Below are positions 43,510-51,534 of a stretch of DNA of 64,000 nt, piece after piece. The stretch lies in NCBI RefSeq assembly GCF_019308285.1, contig NZ_WWEM01000004.1:1-64000 (forward strand), in the 5' to 3' direction. The notes under the pieces are model-generated. The model did no database searches. It was given only the letters and a program-made list of their open reading frames with translations, and was not told the DNA's origin. The stretch's first letter is position 1, and each line of letters opens with the position of its first letter. The position numbers and the translations under genes are program-made. The DNA comes from Flavobacterium quisquiliarum. GTDB taxonomy: Bacteria; Bacteroidota; Bacteroidia; Flavobacteriales; Flavobacteriaceae.

Positions 43510-44793
43510 TTATCTCGTTGGAATATTTTCTCCTGAAAGATGCAGATCCGTTGCTCCCATAATTTCAGTTGAAGTTTCTCCAAGCCAGCCCGCCTGCTGA
43601 TTAAGTCCGTTATACACTTTTACAAAATCTATGGCCGGAAGCTGTACTTTTTTGCCACTGCTGTCAATTGCCCAATCAATGTCAATTGCCGAATCGTCAT
43701 CATTATTGGGCGCATTGTCCGCATAACCGTATAAAAAAGCATATTGAACATAATAGCTTCCGTTGCCGCTTTCATCAACAGCATTGTCTGGCAATCTTGT
43801 TCCTTTGAAAGTAATAGAAGCCTGATCTTTAAGCCATTTCGGCCAATATTCTAAGGAATGATTGTAAGCATTATTCTGCGCCAGATAACCGTCTTTTCCC
43901 TGATTGTCTTTCCAGTAGATGTATTCCAAATCGGTAAAAGTTACCGTTCCTGTTCCACCGCCCGGAACTGGAATTTTATTAGGATCTGGTCTGTAATAGG
44001 TTATTTCGTAGTTGCGGATTGTTTTTTCCATTTTGTGGCCTGCACCTTCAATTTCGTACCATTCGTCATCCGGAAGTCCATTTTTATTTTTATCATAAGA
44101 AACCAGGATAACTCCCGCTTCACTGCTTCCCCCACGTAATTCCGCATTCTGATTCGGATTGGCTTCTGCCCAAAAAGCATTTCCTAAAACCCTAAAATCA
44201 CGTTTTCCCTTTAGGTTTACAATACTGTGGTCAAAACCAAAAACCACATAACCGCCAAAAGCACCAAGCGAAATAAGATCGCCGTTTTTCTTTGCCAAAT
44301 ACGAATTAGCTCTTGTTAAAACTCTATCAGCCGTGTCTCCGTCATTGGCCACAGGAAGATCATTTACAAATTGCCCTGGCGCAGGTTTAAATTCGAATAC
44401 TTTAGAAATAAACGTTTTTAATTCTTTGCCTTCTGAACTGACAATAACTACTACTTTTTGGGTCTGAGTCGTTCCTTTATCCGTAATTTCTACTTTGAAA
44501 GTGTAAGTTCCTTCAGCAGTTGAAGCAAACAGAGCTTCTTTTGAAGTAGTGTTTACCAAAGAATAGTTTTCTGAAGAAACACTTTCAACTGTCCAATTGT
44601 AAAGGGCATCAGTGCTCACATTTGTTTTAGCACTCAAACTAATAATTGAAAAACGAGTGGTTTTAAATTCGTTCGTTACCGATTCTCCTCCAGAATCCGG
44701 ATTGTCATTATCTCCGCCTGAACAATTTGCAAGTGAAATGACAAAAAAAGCGAGCATTAATACATGACAATACTTTAAAAATCTCTGATTCAT
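43510..44793 (-). CDS. PKD-like surface lipoprotein, B12-locus paralogue 1
   Basis: 427 aa lipoprotein (SLANCSGGD, Cys24). A PKD-like domain of about 90 residues includes ALYNWTVESVSSEN. The C-domain has PAPGQFVNDLP, GAFGGYVVFGFDHSIVN, YDKNKNGLPDDEWYEIEG and IDIDWAIDSSGKKVQLP. It follows the propeller gene by 4 nt. Homologues are usually annotated only as cell-surface proteins; co-transcription under a B12 riboswitch is the main functional clue. Confidence 0.85.
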   Translation of the reverse strand: MNQRFLKYCHVLMLAFFVISLANCSGGDNDNPDSGGESVTNEFKTTRFSIISLSAKTNVSTDALYNWTVESVSSENYSLVNTTSKEALFASTAEGTYTFKVEITDKGTTQTQKVVVIVSSEGKELKTFISKVFEFKPAPGQFVNDLPVANDGDTADRVLTRANSYLAKKNGDLISLGAFGGYVVFGFDHSIVNLKGKRDFRVLGNAFWAEANPNQNAELRGGSSEAGVILVSYDKNKNGLPDDEWYEIEGAGHKMEKTIRNYEITYYRPDPNKIPVPGGGTGTVTFTDLEYIYWKDNQGKDGYLAQNNAYNHSLEYWPKWLKDQASITFKGTRLPDNAVDESGNGSYYVQYAFLYGYADNAPNNDDDSAIDIDWAIDSSGKKVQLPAIDFVKVYNGLNQQAGWLGETSTEIMGATDLHLSGENIPTR

Positions 44794-44797
44794 ATCT

Positions 44798-45943
44798 TTA
44801 TTTTTTGGTTATAAAAGCAATATGCGCAGGAATATTTCCCGCTGTAGTTTTCCATTTTAATCGGCCATCTGGCGTAAAACAGTAGATGTAGCCTGTTACG
44901 ACATAATTTTGGGCATCGGTTATATAAATTTCTTTGGTTTCGGGATTGACCTGAAGTCCATACGGAATCATGATTTTTTTGTCGGTTCCATCCGTTATGA
45001 TTTTATCGCTGATTATCTTTTTCGTTTTGGTATCCAAAATTCCGTACGTAATCTTATTGCTGTTCGTGAGATAACTCCACGAAACACTGTAATAATAAAG
45101 CAGATCATCAACCAGACACATTCCCAAAGCCGGAATATCGAGTTGCATTTTCTTCTCGTCTGTTTTGGTATCAATCACAAAAAGATTGGGTTGCGTATTG
45201 TAGTAATCACCTCGTGAACTCACATAAATATCGCCACGGCTGTCAATCTCCATACTGTACAAATTAATACCAACATCTATTTTTTTGATTTCTGTGAAAG
45301 TTTCTAAATCAATTACCGAAACCGTTCGATCGTAATTAGGAACTCTGTAACCGCCTGAATTCGCTACATACAATTTTCCGTTATGCACTACCATTTGTTC
45401 CGGCTGATAGCCAACGGTCACTTTTCTTTTTATTTCTAAAGAAGTCGTATCGATTTCGGCAACAAAACCAATTTCTGCATTCGGATTAATGGCAACCGGG
45501 CCTGAATAGGAACTTACATAAGCTTTGTCTTTGTAAAAAGTCACATAACGACAGTTTGGGATATCAATTTTCTTGATTCGTTTTGCCGTCCATTTTTCTA
45601 AAACTTCTACTTTGTTCGAGACATTGATGACTGCATAAACCTTATTCCCATAAATTTGAATATCGTTTCCAACATCGCCTAATTCTTTTACAACTGACGG
45701 ATTTCGTTCTGAATAAACATCAGTGGTATAATTTCCTGTTCTGTAATTGAAAACGTCAATGCTGGCACGGTTCATTCCCATATTCCCTTCATTCAGCAGA
45801 TAAAAACCTTCAATATTGCCGTCGTTGGTCGGCACAGCAACATTGGTATCTGAAGACAGAAATATTGTTTCATCTTCCCTGCAGGAAACCAATACTATAG
45901 CTGTAAATAAGCTAATTATTATTTTTATAAAACCCTTTTTCAT
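44798..45943 (-). CDS. BtuG-like beta-propeller surface lipoprotein (DUF5074)
   Basis: 381 aa lipoprotein (LVSCREDE, Cys21). The sequence has repeated YVTN/NHL-type blades, for example GFYLLNEGNMGMNRASIDVF, KLYVANSGGYRVPNYDRTV and DIYVSSRGDYYNTQ. This matches the DUF5074 propellers that include BtuG, a surface protein that captures vitamin B12 with very high affinity and caps the BtuB receptor in Bacteroides. The start overlaps the receptor stop by 4 nt (ATGA), so the two proteins are translationally coupled, as expected for receptor partners. Confidence 0.9.
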   Translation of the reverse strand: MKKGFIKIIISLFTAIVLVSCREDETIFLSSDTNVAVPTNDGNIEGFYLLNEGNMGMNRASIDVFNYRTGNYTTDVYSERNPSVVKELGDVGNDIQIYGNKVYAVINVSNKVEVLEKWTAKRIKKIDIPNCRYVTFYKDKAYVSSYSGPVAINPNAEIGFVAEIDTTSLEIKRKVTVGYQPEQMVVHNGKLYVANSGGYRVPNYDRTVSVIDLETFTEIKKIDVGINLYSMEIDSRGDIYVSSRGDYYNTQPNLFVIDTKTDEKKMQLDIPALGMCLVDDLLYYYSVSWSYLTNSNKITYGILDTKTKKIISDKIITDGTDKKIMIPYGLQVNPETKEIYITDAQNYVVTGYIYCFTPDGRLKWKTTAGNIPAHIAFITKK

Positions 45944-47988
45944 AACTCAAAACCAATTATAAATTTGAATGTTCTGCCCGGCATTGGATAATTGTAAATC
46001 ACTTCGTATTGCTGATTGAAGGCATTGTTTACTTCTACCGTTGCATTTAATTTGTATTTATTGAAGAGGAAAGATTTTTGAACCGCCAAATCATGAGTGT
46101 ACCAAGGCTGTACTTCGTTTACTTTGATATTGTTGACGTTTCCGTTGTAGCGTTTTCCAACGTATATAAAACTGTAATTGAAATTCCACGTTTCATAACC
46201 CGCATTTAAAATTCCTGAACCACTATGCCAAGGAGTGTACGGAATCTGATCGCCATAAGAAGACATTTGCAAACCGGAAACTTTGGTAAAATCCTGACTT
46301 TTAGAATAGGTATAAGTCAAATTGGCATCCAGATTTACTTTGTGAATATGAGTTCCTAAATTCACTACAGTTTCAATCCCTTTTCCTTTTACCTGCCCAA
46401 TATTGGTCATCATCCAGCGGAATAAATTCCCTGTCGGCGCGGCTACAATTTTGTCTTTTGTATAGGTATAATAACCATCTGCCTGAATGGAAAATTTATC
46501 CATAAAGCTTTCTTTTACAGGAAAATTATAAGTAAAACCAACATCATACTGATTCATATATTCTGGCCGTAAAGTACTTGAACCGACCATTGTATAATAC
46601 AAATCGTTGAAAGTCGGCATTCTGAAAATACGTTTAGCGAATGCTCTTAAATTAAAATCGTATTTTTTGAAAGGAGTATAACCGAGGAATAATGCAGGCG
46701 TAAATTCGGTTTTATTGGGCGCTTTGGCGTTGTATTTTACTTCTTCGATCACTCTTGTTGCGAGTACATTTCCTAAAACTTTAAAACCTTCGTATCGATA
46801 GGAAGTTGCCAAAGAAACCAAAGCCGTATAACGCTCTGGAAAAGAAAACTGCGTCTGGATTCCTCTTCTCGTTGCGTTTAATTTATTGTATTGAAAATCG
46901 GTTGAAAGCGAAACATCCCAGGTAGGTAAAATGCTGTACATATTCACTGCCGAAAAATAAGTTTCCTGCTGGTAATAGCTGTCATCAGACTGAACACCTT
47001 CAGTTACCGTTTCGCCTAAAACGTTCGTTGTATCGCGGGCAATATAATGCGTATAATCGTAAGCAAATTTTCCTTTTAATTGAAATTTATACTTTTCTGA
47101 AACGTCTTTTATTAAAAAAGCCTGTCCGAAAAAATTCTTATCAAACTGTCGGAAACCGTCTCTGAATTTGTTTTCTACAATGGCTCCGGGCGCACCTCTT
47201 TCAGAATCATAATAATACACTTTGGCATCCCAGGAACCTTTGTTTATTTTTCCGTACAAACCAGATTCAAATCGGAATGCTTCAATATCGCTGTTCCATC
47301 TCGTGGCTGTGGTATCATAAGCGGTAGTTCCGTCCAGATTTTTTCTTTTATATCTAAATTTATACTGCCCGTTAGATTTAATGTATTCTGAACTGACGCT
47401 CATACTCACTTTGTCGCTAAGTTTCTGCTCCCATCTAAAACTCGGATCATGATAATTGATGGACATCGTTTTGTAACGAACCAATAAATTTGTCTTTTTA
47501 TCACCAGCAAAAACAGGTCGTTTTGTTTTTAAATAAATGGCTGAAGCCGAAGCAAAATCCTTAGCCGATTGGAAAATTTCACTTTTTTGTCCATTATACA
47601 TGGTAAGCGATTCCATATCGTCAAGCGAATATTTTCCGAGATCTGTAACGCCGTTCTGGGCATTTCCAAGCTGGATTCCGTCATAAAAAACACCCACATG
47701 ATGTGTTCCCATATTGCGGACATCAACAGTTTTTAGTCCGCCGACTCCACCATAATCTTTAATTTGAGTTCCAGCAAAATAACGAAGCGCATCGGCCACA
47801 TTATGACTCGCCATTTTTTCGAGCAGAACCCCCGAGAGACTTTGCACAGGAATCACTTCCTGATATGGTTTTCCTTTTAAAATAACTTCTTTTAAAACAC
47901 GCGAGCTATCTTTCTCCGTTTGTGCATGAAGCCAAAAAGGAAGACTTAAAATAAAAACAGTTAGTAAAGTTTTTTTCAAATTATACAT
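45940..47988 (-). CDS. btuB: BtuB-like TonB-dependent cobalamin receptor
   Basis: About 682 aa. The signal peptide ends near residue 23 (LPFWLHAQ). The plug is at about 40-150 (NVADALRYFAGTQIKDYGGVGGLKTVDV type, with GVFYDGIQLGNAQ). A 22-strand barrel follows and the chain ends in FIIGFEL. There is no N-terminal carboxypeptidase-like extension, so it is of BtuB length rather than SusC length. I chose the ATG at 47988; the GTG one codon before it is less likely. A cobalamin riboswitch precedes it, which supports B12 or a related corrinoid as substrate. Confidence 0.92.
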   Translation of the reverse strand: MYNLKKTLLTVFILSLPFWLHAQTEKDSSRVLKEVILKGKPYQEVIPVQSLSGVLLEKMASHNVADALRYFAGTQIKDYGGVGGLKTVDVRNMGTHHVGVFYDGIQLGNAQNGVTDLGKYSLDDMESLTMYNGQKSEIFQSAKDFASASAIYLKTKRPVFAGDKKTNLLVRYKTMSINYHDPSFRWEQKLSDKVSMSVSSEYIKSNGQYKFRYKRKNLDGTTAYDTTATRWNSDIEAFRFESGLYGKINKGSWDAKVYYYDSERGAPGAIVENKFRDGFRQFDKNFFGQAFLIKDVSEKYKFQLKGKFAYDYTHYIARDTTNVLGETVTEGVQSDDSYYQQETYFSAVNMYSILPTWDVSLSTDFQYNKLNATRRGIQTQFSFPERYTALVSLATSYRYEGFKVLGNVLATRVIEEVKYNAKAPNKTEFTPALFLGYTPFKKYDFNLRAFAKRIFRMPTFNDLYYTMVGSSTLRPEYMNQYDVGFTYNFPVKESFMDKFSIQADGYYTYTKDKIVAAPTGNLFRWMMTNIGQVKGKGIETVVNLGTHIHKVNLDANLTYTYSKSQDFTKVSGLQMSSYGDQIPYTPWHSGSGILNAGYETWNFNYSFIYVGKRYNGNVNNIKVNEVQPWYTHDLAVQKSFLFNKYKLNATVEVNNAFNQQYEVIYNYPMPGRTFKFIIGFEL

Positions 47989-48084
47989 CACAATTGAATT
48001 AAATCAACTTTCTGTGATGTAGTAATTACATAAACGTAGAATTGACCCCGCTGCAAAACAGCTGGTCATTATCTTTGTCATCAA

Positions 48085-48300
48085 CTTCATACCACGAAAG
48101 TTTTAAACTATGTGATCGTGGCAGGTCTCCTGACTTATTCTATCTTTAAACGGCCTTCTCATCCGCCGCGGCGAACAATGACATTAGTAATGTTTAAAGA
48201 CTTTGTGTAGAACTTACAGTAGCGGGTCTGTTCAGGATTTGCACCTGATTCCCTTTTAACTATTTTTTCTGATGAAAAAACAGACCAAAATCAGGCGCAA
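48085..48300 (-). ncRNA. Cobalamin riboswitch
   Basis: Read on the minus strand, the region holds the cobalamin-aptamer core: AGGGAATCAGGTGCAAATCC, then ACAGACCCGCTACTGTAAG, a variable arm with GCCGCGGCGGATGAGAAGGC, and the closing B12-box-like AGTCAGGAGACCTGCCACG. About 100 nt of leader follow before the receptor ATG and include a short palindrome ATGTAATTACTACAT that may form part of the expression platform. B12 binding would repress the downstream operon. The outer limits are approximate. Confidence 0.92.
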
Positions 48301-48391
48301 ATATAGGGCGCATATAACGGGTCTGCAAATTCGAAAGAACTTTTTTACAAAATAAAAAGTTTATTGCAATGAATAAGCAGGACTTTATACA

Positions 48392-49684
48392 TCATAAATA
48401 TTTGTCTAACAAAATCCTAATCTGAGTTGTAGAAGGCCTTGGTGCATCCTTATGAATAATTTTTCCATCTTTTCCAAGCAGTACATAACGCGGAATTGTA
48501 GTCACATTTATTTCCTTTAGCAATTCATCTTTTTCAGATTTTGAAATAAGCACACTATTTTCTGTATTCAAAATATCTTTGTGCTGTAACATTGCTTTTT
48601 TCCATGACGTTGCACTTTTATCAATAGAAATAAAAACAAAAGCCACGTCTTTATATGCTTCCATCAGCTTCTTTTCACTTGGAAGTTCTTCTCGGCAAGG
48701 CATACACCACGAAGCCCAGAAATCGATCAAAACCAGTTTTCCTTCGTGTTTTTTCACTATATCTTTTAAAACCAGAGGTGTTGCAGTTGGTTTTAACTCC
48801 GCTTCTATATTGGAAACAAAAGCTTGGTTTTTACAGTTATTTCTAAATATTTCCAGCGCTTTTGCGTCAAAAGGAACTTTCTGGTCTCTATTGTTTACAG
48901 GATAATACATATTGATGTACAATAGATAATCAATAATAGCCTGATTTTTAAAATTTGCAGAAATAAAGTTCAGTACATTAGGAAGAGTCTTTTTTAAACC
49001 TAAAAAGTTCATTCGTTTTTTGACATAATTTTCAACAAGTTCTCTGTAAGCCTGTACATCAAGCAAAACATCAGCCTGATCGAAACTCTCTTCTATTGTG
49101 GTAAATGTGGCTGGATTTAAAGGTTGAGCTTCCAGAGCATTGTATAAAGTCAAACTCCAATACATAGCAGTAAAATATTCGTAAAACTCTTTCGAAAGTT
49201 TGTTCTCTTTATAATAGGTTTCTAATAATTCTTTTTGCTTGAGGTAATCTTTATCAAAATAAGAGTTGAGTTTGGCAGATGCCATAATAATTTTTAACTG
49301 ATTGTAACTTGGAAGATTTTTAGTTGAACCGTATTTGATAAAAGATTCATTTAAAAATTCCGACTCAGACTTACGGATTGGATTTTCATTACAATAATAA
49401 TGAACCAAACCTTTATCGTCGAGATCAAATTCTATGGTTTCATTTGGCAGAGCATAAATAGAAGTTGCTCTATTTATATCGTTACAAGATATAGTCGAAT
49501 TATTATCAACCTTTAATTCCCGATTGTTTGTATTCAGAACTGCACGTTCATAAATATTTTCTCTTGAATGCGAGGTTAGATTTATAACAGTTTCTTTATT
49601 TCCGACATATTTAATGGTAATCTGCTGTGCAAATGAAGCTGTAGAAATCAGTAAAAATAAAAGAGCATTTTTTAGTTTAAACAT
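48392..49684 (-). CDS. TlpA-like periplasmic thioredoxin-fold protein
   Basis: 430 aa. The signal peptide ends near residue 19 (STASFAQ). The first 290 residues are an unrecognised, mostly helical domain. The C-terminal 140 residues are a TlpA/AhpC-TSA thioredoxin fold: LVLIDFWASWCMPCREELPS with the active CxxC at Cys327/Cys330, and the cis-Pro in TTIPRYVLLG. It likely reduces or reshuffles disulfides in the periplasm. The 400 nt between it and the B12 receptor hold the riboswitch. No clear functional link to the B12 locus is seen. Confidence 0.9.
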   Translation of the reverse strand: MFKLKNALLFLLISTASFAQQITIKYVGNKETVINLTSHSRENIYERAVLNTNNRELKVDNNSTISCNDINRATSIYALPNETIEFDLDDKGLVHYYCNENPIRKSESEFLNESFIKYGSTKNLPSYNQLKIIMASAKLNSYFDKDYLKQKELLETYYKENKLSKEFYEYFTAMYWSLTLYNALEAQPLNPATFTTIEESFDQADVLLDVQAYRELVENYVKKRMNFLGLKKTLPNVLNFISANFKNQAIIDYLLYINMYYPVNNRDQKVPFDAKALEIFRNNCKNQAFVSNIEAELKPTATPLVLKDIVKKHEGKLVLIDFWASWCMPCREELPSEKKLMEAYKDVAFVFISIDKSATSWKKAMLQHKDILNTENSVLISKSEKDELLKEINVTTIPRYVLLGKDGKIIHKDAPRPSTTQIRILLDKYL

Positions 49685-49865
49685 TTGTTTTCGGGGTTGG
49701 TTTGATTAGTTAGTTTATTTTTAAAACTTGTGTGGTCAAGTATTTAAAAATGTACCGTAAATATAAATACTTCGCTCTAATTGACAAGAATATTCTTAAT
49801 TACTTTTAAGCTAAAAAAAAATTGAAATAAAAAAATCTCGCAATTTCTTTTGACATCAAATCTTT

Positions 49866-49883
49866 ATATCGTAATATTGCAAT
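49866..49883. promoter_or_regulatory. Probable ArsR operator 1
   Basis: ATATCGTAATATTGCAAT, an imperfect palindrome centred on AATATT, lies 18 nt before the arsR ATG. The identical 18-mer recurs at 50249. Confidence 0.65.
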
Positions 49884-49901
49884 ATTAAATTTATAAAAAA
49901 A

Positions 49902-50228
49902 ATGGGAGCAACTAAAACAGAACATTTTACTGATGCACAAAACCAGATTGCAACTATTGCAAAAGCATTGGGACATCCTGCAAGAATAGCCATTTTAGAA
50001 TATTTGCTTAGAGTAAATGAATGCATTTGCGGTGATATCGTAAACGAACTTCCACTGGCACAGCCAACCGTTTCCCAGCATTTAAAAGAACTTAAAAATG
50101 CCGGAATCATTAAAGGAAATATTTCAGGGAATTCTATATGTTACTGTATTGATGAAAAAGCTATAGAAATTTTAAATGCTTATTTTTTAAACATCACCCA
50201 AACTCTTTCAAAATCAGAATGCTGTTAA
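49902..50228 (+). CDS. arsR: ArsR-family metalloregulator
   Basis: 108 aa winged HTH. The metal-site region reads NECICGDIVNEL (a Cys-x-Cys pair, as in many arsenic-sensing ArsR proteins), followed by the recognition helix AQPTVSQHLKELKNAGIIKG. A further Cys pair ends the protein (SECC). It represses its operon until arsenite or another thiophilic metal binds. The identical operator-like 18-mers in front of this gene and the next suggest autoregulation and a second internal promoter. Confidence 0.92.
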   Translation: MGATKTEHFTDAQNQIATIAKALGHPARIAILEYLLRVNECICGDIVNELPLAQPTVSQHLKELKNAGIIKGNISGNSICYCIDEKAIEILNAYFLNITQTLSKSECC

Positions 50229-50248
50229 GGCATTTTTTTTGAAAACAT

Positions 50249-50266
50249 ATATCGTAATATTGCAAT
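50249..50266. promoter_or_regulatory. Probable ArsR operator 2
   Basis: An exact second copy of ATATCGTAATATTGCAAT, 20 nt before the DUF6428-like ATG. Confidence 0.65.
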
Positions 50267-50286
50267 TAACAAATAAATAAAAGAAC

Positions 50287-50757
50287 ATGAAATTAGCAGA
50301 AATAAAACAGATTTTACCAACATTAGAGAATGTAGAATTTCAATTGGAAAATGGAACTTTTGTCCCGGAACATTTCCATGTAACGGAAGTCGGAATGATT
50401 ACTAAAAACTTTATTGATTGCGGCGGTGTTATTAGAAACGAAGAAGTGGTAAACTTTCAGCTTTGGAATGCAGACGATTTTGAACATCGTTTAAAACCAA
50501 ATAAGTTACTGCATATCATTGAGCTTTCTGAAGATAAACTGGGCATTAAAGATCTTGAAATTGAAGTGGAATACCAGAATGAAACAATCGGAAAATATGA
50601 TTTGGATTTTAACGGAAAAAACTTTGTTCTTAAAAACAAAACAACAGCTTGTTTAGCTCAGGATTCATGTGGGATTCCAGCTGAAAAACAAAAAATAGTT
50701 CTCAGAGGACTGGAAAATAACAGTTCTTGCTGCACGCCAGATTCAGGATGCTGTTAA
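50287..50757 (+). CDS. DUF6428-like protein in the ars cluster
   Basis: 156 aa. The N-terminus (KQILPTLENVEFQLENGTFV, then PEHFHVTEVG) matches what I know as DUF6428, a family commonly found beside ArsR and ArsC in Bacteroidota. The fold is unclear. The C-terminal third is Cys-rich: TTACLAQDSCG and the end SSCCTPDSGCC. That tail could bind arsenite or another soft metal. It sits between arsR and arsC with its own operator copy. Function is unknown; a metal chaperone or buffer is inference. Confidence 0.8.
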   Translation: MKLAEIKQILPTLENVEFQLENGTFVPEHFHVTEVGMITKNFIDCGGVIRNEEVVNFQLWNADDFEHRLKPNKLLHIIELSEDKLGIKDLEIEVEYQNETIGKYDLDFNGKNFVLKNKTTACLAQDSCGIPAEKQKIVLRGLENNSSCCTPDSGCC

Positions 50758-50760
50758 GCA

Positions 50761-50886
50761 ATGAAAGCCAAAATTATTCAATATAAAAAACCAATTATTA
50801 TCACCAGCTCTGTTATGGTGTTACAGCTTATTTTTGGATTCGATCCAAAATTCTGCATCATCAATATCATTTGGCTGTTCGTTTAA
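50761..50886 (+). CDS. 41-aa membrane peptide in the ars cluster
   Basis: A short frame, MKAKIIQYKKPIIITSSVMV at the start and FCIINIIWLFV at the end. It begins 3 nt after the preceding stop and ends 3 nt before the arsC ATG, so it fills the gap exactly. A basic N-terminus and one or two hydrophobic segments suggest a small inner-membrane peptide. There is no recognised family. Tight packing in the operon is the reason for calling it a gene. Confidence 0.55.
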   Translation: MKAKIIQYKKPIIITSSVMVLQLIFGFDPKFCIINIIWLFV

Positions 50887-50889
50887 ATT

Positions 50890-51309
50890 ATGGAAAAGAA
50901 AATACTAATATTGTGTACCGGAAATAGTTGCAGAAGCCAGATTGCAGAAGGCTATATCAAACATTTTGCAGGCAACAAAGCAATAGTTTACAGCGCCGGA
51001 GTAGAAACACACGGCGTAAATCCGAAAGCCATTTCTATTATGAAAGAAGATGGAATTGACATTTCGAATCACACTTCAAATAACATTGACGAATACTATA
51101 ATATTGATTTTGATTATGTTATTACGGTTTGTGACAATGCCAAAGAAAGATGTCCATTTTTTCCAACTAAGGCACAAAAATTTCATTATAATTTTCCCGA
51201 TCCTGCCAAGGCAACGGGAACAGATTCTGAAATAGAAGAACAATTTAGAAACGTTAGAAATCTTATAAAAGAATATTGCAGGACTTTTGTTGACAATAAT
51301 TTAAAGTAA
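50890..51309 (+). CDS. arsC: Thioredoxin-dependent arsenate reductase (LMW-PTP fold)
   Basis: 139 aa. The P-loop CTGNSCRS gives Cys9 and Arg15, and the redox pair Cys81/Cys88 lies in VITVCDNAKERCPFF. This spacing matches the three catalytic Cys of the S. aureus pI258-type enzyme (Cys10, 82, 89). It reduces arsenate to arsenite using thioredoxin. It closes the arsR cluster. No Acr3 or ArsB arsenite pump follows within the window, so the efflux step must be encoded elsewhere or be absent. Confidence 0.92.
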   Translation: MEKKILILCTGNSCRSQIAEGYIKHFAGNKAIVYSAGVETHGVNPKAISIMKEDGIDISNHTSNNIDEYYNIDFDYVITVCDNAKERCPFFPTKAQKFHYNFPDPAKATGTDSEIEEQFRNVRNLIKEYCRTFVDNNLK

Positions 51310-51350
51310 AATAAAACAGACAAAGAAGTGCAACGAATTATTTTTTTTTG

Positions 51351-51520
51351 AAAGCTTCGGAGAAGTGTAATATTTATAGAAAAGAACAAACATTTACAAT
51401 ATAAAGCTCCGGAGGAGTGACATTTTTTATACAATTTATAACAATATGTCGCTCCTCTGGAGCTTTTTTGTGTAGCTTAATTGGAATTCTATAAATATTT
51501 TGCCCCGCCGGGGCTTTTAT
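51351..51520. repeat. Family C repeat, copy 2, with terminator hairpin
   Basis: AAAGCTTCGGAGAAGTG, then arms AGCTCCGGAGGAGTGACA (51405-51422) and TGTCGCTCCTCTGGAGCT (51447-51464) followed by TTTTTT. A tail follows with GGAATTCTATAAATATTTTG and CCCCGCCGGGGC. The order matches copy 1 at 23854. It probably also terminates the ars operon. Confidence 0.8.
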
Positions 51521-51534
51521 TTATAAATAATCAA

